Shown here: positions 6,324-10,832 of the stretch, one piece after another | Position numbering within the stretch: the first letter of the stretch is position 1 | Layout of the letters: every line of letters begins with the position of its first letter | Origin: Gammaproteobacteria bacterium | GTDB lineage: Bacteria; Pseudomonadota; Gammaproteobacteria; Chromatiales; Sedimenticolaceae | Assembly (NCBI GenBank): GCA_020445165.1 | Contig: JAGRHE010000084.1 | Coordinates: 1-10,832, forward strand | Direction: 5' to 3' | Length of the DNA stretch: 10,832 nt | Translations under genes and position numbers: made by a program | The notes under the pieces: generated by a model | Database searches by the model: none | What the model was told of the DNA's origin: nothing | Seen by the model: only the letters and a program-made list of their open reading frames with translations

Positions 6324-7900
6324 GCTGCATCTTCCTTCTTTACAGAGGGGATCAAAGTTAGTGAAGACTTACTCTTTTCAACATCGACGCGATCGCGGTC
6401 GGCCAGCAGGATGCCGGCATCGGTGGGTCGCGAGGTGGCGATCGCCGGGGTCGCCAGGTAGCGCATCACGTGATCACCCAAGGTTGCATGCGCTGGGTCA
6501 GTGGTATGCGCGGCCAGTGCATACAGGAAGCGCGCGGCGTGGATGTTCTGGTCGAGCTGGGCGACCGGCTTGACCGGCGTGCCGTTGTCAACGGCGGCCA
6601 GCAGTCCGCCCCCGGGCTGGCGGAAATTGTCGCCGATATATGTCGCGGCCGCTGCCGCCTGGTCGCGCCAGGCAGGCTGGCCACTGGCCTCGTAAAGAGC
6701 CAGGAAAGCGCGGCCCATGTACAGCGTGTCGGCCAGGTAGGGACCGGCACTGTCCTGCGCCGCATGTCGGTAACCACCCTGCCCGTTGCGCCGGTTGCGC
6801 AGCACCCAGTCGAGCGCGCTGACCGCGCTCGCCAGGTAGCGCTTCTCACCGCTCACCCGGAACAGGGTCACCAGGCCCTCGATGGCCATGCCGTTGATGT
6901 CCGCGTATTGATTGCGGTCGATTCGCGGCAGGCCGCGCTGCAGGCGTTGGTCCCGGTCCAGGGCGAAATAGTCGTGCGCCTTGCTGCCCTGCTCCAGGTC
7001 GGCGTCCTGGCTGGTGGCAAAACCACCGTTGTCGGCCTGCATGAAATCGGCCAGCCATGCGGCGACCCGGTCACCGGCGGCCAGGTAGCGGGGATCGTCG
7101 AAATGGCGATAGCCAAGGCTGTAGCTGCGCAGGTACGCCAGCTGGGTGCGCATGATCTTCTCGTAGTGCGGGTGCTGCCAGTCGCCGTGGGTCGAGTACT
7201 GGTAGGCACCGCCGAATGCCGGATCGATCAGTGCCAGCGCGGCATCGAGATGCCGGCGCGCACGTTTCTCGGCCTTGCCATCACCCTGCTGCGCGAGCTG
7301 CAGATCCCACTCGATCGTGTCGGCATCGAGAAACTTCTGCATCAGTCTCAATCCTCCGTGCTCCGGATCGTCGGCGGCCAGGTGGCGCTGTTGCAGGGTG
7401 TCGCGCAGGTCCTCGCTCAGTTCGGAAGCGGTGCCCAGCTGCCGGGGTTCGGACGCGATGGTGTCGTCGGAAAGGGCCGTGCGGGCAGCCGTGCGGAGCA
7501 AAAGCTCGGCCATTTCGCCCGGCGCGATATAGCCGGCGCGCTTGACCAGTTCAGTGCCATCGGAACGCAGGATGATGGTCGCCGGCCAACCGTAATCACG
7601 GTAACGCTCGGCCAGGTCGGGACGCGCATCGTGGTCCGCCTGGACGACAACATAATGGCGCTCCAGGTGCTCGCGCACGACCGGGTCACGATAGGTCGTG
7701 GCCTCCATGACATGGCACCAATGGCACCACACGGCAACCAGGTCGAGCAGGATCAGCTTGTTTTGCGCCACTGCCGCCTCGAATGCGGGTGGCCCGTAGT
7801 CCTGCCAGGCGGGGCCGCTTTGCGCTGGCTGCGCGGCAATAGCCGGGGTCGTGAAGACTGTGGACAGCAGTATTAGCGACAGAAAGATTGTGTTCGGCAT
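6320..7900 (-). CDS. Exported thioredoxin-fold / DUF255 protein with alpha-barrel domain
   Basis: 526 residues from ATG 7900-7898, chosen because a good signal peptide (1-22/23, LSLILLSTVF then AIA-A) begins there and GGAG lies six bases before. The frame continues upstream to 8086, but that part overlaps the preceding gene and looks unlike protein. Residues about 30-140 form a thioredoxin-like domain of the DUF255 (SPATA20/YyaL) group, with Cys59-His-Trp-Cys62 in VAVWCHWCHVMEATTYRDP, and ADHDARPDLAERY and GWPATIIL following. Residues about 170-500 match the alpha/alpha-barrel part of the family: GGAYQYSTHGDWQHPHYEKIM (family motif W-x3-PH-x-EK), then FATSQDAD. It is shorter than typical SPATA20-like proteins (near 700), mainly at the C-terminus. 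Predicted periplasmic; a redox or sugar-related activity is possible but not shown. It sits between the anti-sigma gene and the second ECF sigma gene, overlapping the latter by four bases. Confidence 0.82.
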   Translation of the reverse strand: MPNTIFLSLILLSTVFTTPAIAAQPAQSGPAWQDYGPPAFEAAVAQNKLILLDLVAVWCHWCHVMEATTYRDPVVREHLERHYVVVQADHDARPDLAERYRDYGWPATIILRSDGTELVKRAGYIAPGEMAELLLRTAARTALSDDTIASEPRQLGTASELSEDLRDTLQQRHLAADDPEHGGLRLMQKFLDADTIEWDLQLAQQGDGKAEKRARRHLDAALALIDPAFGGAYQYSTHGDWQHPHYEKIMRTQLAYLRSYSLGYRHFDDPRYLAAGDRVAAWLADFMQADNGGFATSQDADLEQGSKAHDYFALDRDQRLQRGLPRIDRNQYADINGMAIEGLVTLFRVSGEKRYLASAVSALDWVLRNRRNGQGGYRHAAQDSAGPYLADTLYMGRAFLALYEASGQPAWRDQAAAAATYIGDNFRQPGGGLLAAVDNGTPVKPVAQLDQNIHAARFLYALAAHTTDPAHATLGDHVMRYLATPAIATSRPTDAGILLADRDRVDVEKSKSSLTLIPSVKKEDAA

Positions 7901-7973
7901 GGCGCTCTCCCGGGCGTGTTGACCAGGAGATACGCAGCCCGACGACTGGCGGATGCGCGGCGACTGAAATTTC

Positions 7974-8675
7974 TCAGCCGGAAACCGGGGCGACGTGCAG
8001 CACCGGTCCGGTCGGCAGGCCGGTCGGCGAGCCGCCGGCCGGTTCGAGGCTGACCGCGATGGCCTTGGTGTTGTGCCAGTCGGCACTCGCTGGCAAGGTA
8101 CCGCTGATCGAATCCAGATCGATCAGGCCGAGCGACATCGGCGCCCCGTCGTCGGCCGGCAGCAGCCAGAGTTCGTGCGCCTTGCCGGCCGCCGGATCGG
8201 TCGCAGCGACCCGGGTCACGGCATATTCCCGTGAACGCCAGTCACAGACCACCGCCCACAATGGCTGCTGGTCGGCAGCGCGCAACACCAGGTTGTAGAC
8301 CGGCGGTTGTTCGGGCAGCGTCGGCGGGGTCAGCAGCGGCGGCAGCACTACCGCCAGCAACGCCAGTACGGCCGCCGCGGCGACGGAACGCCACAACGCG
8401 AGCGACCGCCACCAGCCCGCAGGTTCATCCGCACCGTCTTCAGGGGCCGGTGCGATCGCGTTCTCGACCGCCAGCCACACGCGCTGCGGCGGCTGCACCG
8501 GCGCCGTTGCATCGTTGAATCCGTCCAGCCGCTGCTCCCAGGCGGCCACGGCTTCACGCAAGGCCGCGTTGTCCTGCATGACATGTTCGAATGCCTCGCG
8601 CTCGACGCCATCGAGCGTGCCGAGCACGTATTCGCCGGCCTGCACGATCATTTCGTCGTCGAGCCGCTCAGCCAT
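7974..8675 (-). CDS. Anti-sigma factor, RskA-like, single-pass membrane protein
   Basis: 233 residues. The N-terminal cytoplasmic part (1-90) has the anti-sigma-K signature: AGEYVLGTLDGVEREAFEHVMQ (13-34), ALREAVAAWEQRLDGF (38-53), then PPQRVWLAVENAI (62-74). One membrane segment follows (about 96-115, AAAAVLALLAVVLPPLL). The periplasmic RskA domain ends with the recognisable pattern HELWLLPADDGAPMSLGLI (168-185) and AVSLEPAGGSPTGLPTGPVL (207-226). Known role of the family: it holds its ECF sigma factor at the membrane and releases it after proteolysis in response to a signal. Its ATG overlaps the end of the sigma gene by eight bases (ATGGCTGA), and GGAG sits seven bases before, so the two are made together. 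After its stop, 73 bases lead to the DUF255 gene without a clear terminator. Confidence 0.88.
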   Translation of the reverse strand: MAERLDDEMIVQAGEYVLGTLDGVEREAFEHVMQDNAALREAVAAWEQRLDGFNDATAPVQPPQRVWLAVENAIAPAPEDGADEPAGWWRSLALWRSVAAAAVLALLAVVLPPLLTPPTLPEQPPVYNLVLRAADQQPLWAVVCDWRSREYAVTRVAATDPAAGKAHELWLLPADDGAPMSLGLIDLDSISGTLPASADWHNTKAIAVSLEPAGGSPTGLPTGPVLHVAPVSG

Positions 8676-9240
8676 CGGCGCGCTCCAGGCAGGATTTCAG
8701 CGCGAGCAGGCCGCGTCGGATCCAGCTCTTGATCGTACCCAGCGGCGACCCGACCCGCTGGCTGAGCTCGTCGTGGGTGTAACCCTCGCAGTAGGCCAGC
8801 ACCAGGCAGGCGCGGCGCTGGGCATCGAGTTCGTCCAGGCATGCCGCCAGGCGTGCGTCGTCGGATACGCGGCAGGTACGTTCGACCGGATCGCCGTCGC
8901 GCGCGGGATGGCTGTCGAGCGGCCGCTGCTCCTCACTGACGGTCTGCACGCCGGCACGCGCCCGACGCAGCATATCGATCGCCCGGTAGCGCGCGATGCT
9001 GATCAGCCAGGTCATCACGGTTCCCTTGCCGGCATGGTATTCGCCGGCCCTGTGCCAGACCTTGATGAAGACATCCTGCAAAGCGTCCTCCGCCATTTCC
9101 TCGTTCTTGAGCATACGCAGCAGGACGGCAAACAGTTTCGCCGACGTCGCACGGTACAGGTCGGCGAATGCCAGGCGATCGCCCAGAGCGGCGCGGGCCA
9201 GCAGGTTGGCGAGCGCATCGGCGGCGGCTGTGCCGGTCAA
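8668..9240 (-). CDS. ECF sigma factor, SigK-like, partner of the RskA-like anti-sigma factor
   Basis: 190 residues if translation starts at TTG 9240-9238. Sigma region 2 (about 20-95): DRLAFADLYRATSAKLFAVLLRML, EDALQDVFIKVWHRAGEY with the conserved core, MTWLISIARYRAIDMLRR. Region 4 (about 130-185): LDAQRRACLVLAYCEGYTHDELSQRVGSPLGTIKSWIRRGLLALKSCL, a clear -35-binding helix-turn-helix. Five cysteines (123, 134, 145, 151, 184) all lie from the linker onward. No ATG is in frame: an in-frame TAA lies at 9261-9259 and TTG is the first usable start. A nine-codon ATG frame (9266-9237) overlaps it by TTGA. The rest of the protein aligns well with the family from about residue 10, so the gene is intact. 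It is directly followed by, and overlaps, its anti-sigma gene. Confidence 0.86.
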   Translation of the reverse strand: MTGTAAADALANLLARAALGDRLAFADLYRATSAKLFAVLLRMLKNEEMAEDALQDVFIKVWHRAGEYHAGKGTVMTWLISIARYRAIDMLRRARAGVQTVSEEQRPLDSHPARDGDPVERTCRVSDDARLAACLDELDAQRRACLVLAYCEGYTHDELSQRVGSPLGTIKSWIRRGLLALKSCLERADG

Positions 9241-9266
9241 GGCAGGGGTAACTGACGGTTATCCAT
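9237..9266 (-). other. Possible nine-codon leader ORF overlapping the sigma factor start
   Basis: On the minus strand ATG 9266-9264 opens a frame of nine codons (MDNRQLPLP) ending in TGA 9239-9237. This stop overlaps the sigma factor TTG as TTGA, the geometry of translational coupling. No strong ribosome binding site precedes the ATG (the closest is TAGG). It could be a leader peptide, chance, or the true N-terminus brought out of frame by a single-base sequence error. Confidence 0.25.
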
Positions 9267-9310
9267 GCGCAGCAGCCTACGCCGAGCACACGGGCTCCTC
9301 AAGCAGGCAC

Positions 9311-9329
9311 TGGTGGAGGTGTGGTGGAG
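9311..9329. repeat. Eight-base direct repeat upstream of the sigma factor gene
   Basis: TGGTGGAG occurs at 9311-9318 and 9322-9329, start to start 11 bases, about one helical turn. It lies in the short gap between the channel gene and the sigma factor gene, where the operon promoter is expected. It may be a regulator binding site or a chance repeat. Confidence 0.25.
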
Positions 9330-9337
9330 TCAACGGT

Positions 9338-9766
9338 TCAGGGATTCTGTTCCCAGTGGCGCTGCATCTCGTAGAACAGGAAGGAGGCACTCCAGGTGAT
9401 CAGGACCAGGCCGGTCAGCGATTCCATCCCGACCAGGAAACGCAACTGCCCGTGCGGCTCGATGTCGCCGAAGCCAAGCGTGGTGAAAGTGGTGAACGAG
9501 AAATACACGCAGTCGAGCAGGCTGCCTGAGAAATTGCCGGCCAGGTGACCCCAGTCGCCGCTCCAGTGGACCAGCCAGTAGATCAGGCCGAAGAACCAGA
9601 TCTCAACGGTGTGCGCGATCAGCGCCAGGTACACGCCGAATACGATGCGCAGGCCGCGGCGACAGCGCATCCGCGGCACTGCCCGGGATGCCTTGCGCAG
9701 GAACTCGTAATGGATCATTACCGCGGCGGCGACGGCCAGACCGTTGATCAGGAGCAGGGCGAGCAT
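9338..9766 (-). CDS. Two-TM potassium-channel-type protein (Ion_trans_2)
   Basis: 142 residues. Seen: N-terminal hydrophobic segment (1-19), a basic loop (24-40: RKASRAVPRMRCRRGLR), a membrane helix (41-65), pore helix plus selectivity filter (83-101) reading YFSFTTFTTLGFGD, and a final membrane helix (108-133). TLGFGD replaces the classical TVGYGD; Phe for Tyr in the filter is known in some K+-selective channels. There is no cytoplasmic RCK/TrkA-N or cyclic-nucleotide domain, so gating cannot be read from the sequence. As a tetramer it would form a cation (probably K+) channel in the inner membrane. Start: ATG 9766-9764, with a poor ribosome binding site; an in-frame stop at 9799-9797 limits any extension. 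It lies 77 bases after the tetR-type gene on the same strand and 97 bases before the sigma gene. Confidence 0.8.
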   Translation of the reverse strand: MLALLLINGLAVAAAVMIHYEFLRKASRAVPRMRCRRGLRIVFGVYLALIAHTVEIWFFGLIYWLVHWSGDWGHLAGNFSGSLLDCVYFSFTTFTTLGFGDIEPHGQLRFLVGMESLTGLVLITWSASFLFYEMQRHWEQNP

Positions 9767-9843
9767 GGGGCAGGGCTCAGGTGCGCAGTGGTTTGTTCAT
9801 GCAGGTGTTTGCGGCCTGCCCGCGGCCGGCTTGAACGCCGACT

Positions 9844-10458
9844 TCAGCTCCGCGCGCAGGTGTTCAGGAACATGTTGCAGGTCGATTCGATGATCGCTGC
9901 CCGGGTCGCTGCATCCGGAGCCGGCTGGCCACCGAGGATCTGGGGCCAGAACGCGAATGCCTTGATCATGCCGAGAAATTGGTCGGCCGCCCAAACCGGA
10001 TCGTCGATCGTGACCCGGCCATCGGCGGCCGCGGCTTCGAGCCAGTTGGCGACCCCGGTCTGGCGCTGGCGGAACAACTCGTAGGTGTTTCGCCCCAGAT
10101 CCGGCGAGCGGATCAACTCGACCAGCGTGACCCGGGCCAGGGTCATGAACGACGGCGAACACAGCATATCGACCACCTGGCCGGCGATGATCTGCAGCTG
10201 CTCATCCAGCGGCCGCTGCGGGTCGTAGGGCAGGGCGCCTTCGTAGCGCCCATGTTCGACCAGGCGCTCGGCGATGGCATCGAACAGGGCCTGTTTGCTG
10301 GCGAAGTGGTTGTACACGGTGCGCTTCGACACCCCGGCGCTGGCGGCGACCCGGTCCATGCTGGTTTCGCGGAAACCGCATGCCTCGAATTCACGTAGCG
10401 CCGCGGCCAGGATAGCGGCGCGCTTCTGTTCGCTCTGTGTCGTTTGCGGCTGGCTCAT
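9844..10458 (-). CDS. TetR/AcrR family transcriptional repressor
   Basis: 204 residues, a normal TetR length. The N-terminal DNA-binding domain (about 10-58) is canonical: KRAAILAAALREFEACGFRETSMDRVAASAGVSKRTVYNHFASKQALFDAI, with the helix-turn-helix at about 33-52. The C-terminal ligand-binding part (about 75-204) is helical and unspecific; TLARVTLVELIRSPDLGRNTYELF and FWPQILGG resemble the AcrR/AefR-like group often tied to efflux pumps. It is divergent from an RND efflux adaptor gene across 153 bases that contain an inverted repeat, so it most likely represses that operon and itself and is released by a pump substrate. That role is inferred from position. The ribosome binding site is weak; the start fits the family N-terminus. 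Confidence 0.88.
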   Translation of the reverse strand: MSQPQTTQSEQKRAAILAAALREFEACGFRETSMDRVAASAGVSKRTVYNHFASKQALFDAIAERLVEHGRYEGALPYDPQRPLDEQLQIIAGQVVDMLCSPSFMTLARVTLVELIRSPDLGRNTYELFRQRQTGVANWLEAAAADGRVTIDDPVWAADQFLGMIKAFAFWPQILGGQPAPDAATRAAIIESTCNMFLNTCARS

Positions 10459-10522
10459 CCGGCGTTCGGATTCTTATGTTCAGTTGAGGGATATTTCATG
10501 ATGCCAGATCCGGCGAATCAGA

Positions 10523-10538
10523 TACACTGCACCGTGTA
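10523..10538. promoter_or_regulatory. Candidate TetR operator in the divergent region
   Basis: TACAC (10523-10527), six bases, GTGTA (10534-10538) form a perfect five-base inverted repeat of 16 bases. It lies roughly midway between the TetR gene start and the efflux adaptor start. TetR repressors commonly bind such inverted repeats overlapping divergent promoters. The arms are short and flanks do not extend the symmetry. No convincing -35/-10 pair was found around it on either strand. Confidence 0.4.
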
Positions 10539-10599
10539 GTTTACTTTTTTCGTGTGCCAGCCGCGCCACAATTGATACCAACGAGCGCTCGCTGTTGCC

Positions 10600-10609
10600 A
10601 AGGATCCTT
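10600..10609 (+). promoter_or_regulatory. Ribosome binding site of the efflux adaptor gene, inside a palindrome
   Basis: AAGGATCCTT is a perfect ten-base palindrome containing AAGGA seven bases before ATG 10612. It decides the start of the adaptor gene. The palindrome is too tight to fold on itself as a hairpin but could pair between two transcripts or bind a dimeric protein. Confidence 0.55.
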
Positions 10610-10611
10610 CC

Positions 10612-10832
10612 ATGTTTGTCCGCATTCTTTTTGTCGTCATATTACTTGCCGCCATCTTTGGCGGCATTTTCGGCTGGAAACACCACATCGCAGAGCGGGC
10701 TGCAGCGCAGGCCGGCGGACCGCCGCCGGCGGTGATCGCAGCCGCCCAGGCACGCAGCGAAACCTGGCAGTCCTACCTGCAGGTGGTTGGCAGCCTGGCA
10801 GCGGTCGCCGGCATCGAGGTGACCAGCGAGGT
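10612..10832 (+). CDS. RND efflux membrane fusion protein (periplasmic adaptor), N-terminal part
   Basis: The frame is open from ATG 10612 to the window end: 73 complete codons. Residues 1-21 form a hydrophobic signal/anchor (MFVRILFVVILLAAIFGGIF) followed by WKHHIAERAAAQ, with no lipobox cysteine, so it is probably anchored by an uncleaved helix. Residues about 40-73 match the start of MdtA/MexH-like adaptors: AVIAAAQARSETWQSYLQVVGSLAAVAGIEVTSEV, where the first beta-barrel strand leads to the biotinyl-lipoyl-like domain. Such adaptors link an inner-membrane RND pump to an outer-membrane channel. The pump gene would be expected just beyond the edge. It is divergent from the TetR gene, its likely regulator. 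Confidence 0.82.
   Translation, partial: MFVRILFVVILLAAIFGGIFGWKHHIAERAAAQAGGPPPAVIAAAQARSETWQSYLQVVGSLAAVAGIEVTSE

Noticed and set aside
6470..7876. A 468-codon open frame on the plus strand
   Set aside because: It is an antisense shadow of the DUF255 gene, whose CHWC and PHYEK motifs identify the true strand. The plus-strand frame has no motif.
7901..8086. N-terminal extension of the DUF255 protein by 62 residues
   Set aside because: It overlaps the anti-sigma coding sequence, has no protein-like features, and would bury a good signal peptide and ribosome binding site.
9305..9333. Sigma-70 promoter beginning with minus-strand TTGACT (9333-9328) for the sigma operon
   Set aside because: The position 17 bases downstream reads GTGCCT, which is not a -10 box.
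9798..9843. Small ORF or terminator between the TetR and channel genes
   Set aside because: A seven-codon frame (MNKPLRT) at 9800-9777 has no ribosome binding site. A CGGCC/GGCCG hairpin lies close to the TetR stop but lacks a T-run. Neither is strong enough to list.
10523..10550. Intrinsic terminator on the plus strand (TACAC/GTGTA stem plus six Ts)
   Set aside because: The stem is short and AT-rich, six bases separate it from the T-run, and no plus-strand gene precedes it. An operator fits the position better.

Overview
The window is high-GC DNA with tightly packed genes and the vocabulary of a Gram-negative gammaproteobacterium: a type IV pilus retraction ATPase, a META/HslJ protein, an AsmA-like DUF748 protein and an RND efflux adaptor. 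Nothing in it fixes genus or species. No rRNA, tRNA, CRISPR array, transposase or prophage gene was found, so it reads as ordinary chromosome with a few dispersed small repeats. Every gene from 1 to 10458 lies on the minus strand; only the last, partial gene is on the plus strand.

Layout by increasing coordinate. (1) 1-756: papain-like (C1) cysteine peptidase, cut by the window edge. (2) 757-966: non-coding, with an imperfect inverted repeat holding an ATTCCC-N8-GGGAAT core. (3) 967-1383: small exported META-domain (HslJ-like) protein. (4) 1486-2658: PilU-type twitching ATPase with a strong hairpin just before its ribosome binding site. (5) 2659-2876: non-coding, with a clean inverted pair of GTAG-headed REP palindromes. 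(6) 2877-5618: 913-residue membrane-anchored DUF748/AsmA-like protein. (7) 5619-5825: non-coding, with a candidate -10 box and a third, degenerate REP-like palindrome. (8) 5826-9240: four genes read leftwards in the order ECF sigma factor, RskA-like anti-sigma factor, exported thioredoxin-fold/DUF255 protein, second ECF sigma factor. (9) 9338-9766: two-TM potassium-channel-type protein. (10) 9844-10458: TetR repressor, divergent from (11) 10612-end: the start of an RND efflux membrane fusion protein.

Two units show gene cooperation. The sigma/anti-sigma pair overlaps by 8 bases, so the two are probably translationally coupled. After 73 bases comes the DUF255 gene, which overlaps the second ECF sigma gene by ATGA. 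This joins two ECF sigma factors, one membrane anti-sigma factor and one exported CxxC protein in a single stretch, and is the most interesting part of the window; its function is not established. At the right end, the TetR gene and the efflux adaptor share a 153-base divergent region with a TACAC-N6-GTGTA inverted repeat, which fits local repression of an efflux operon.
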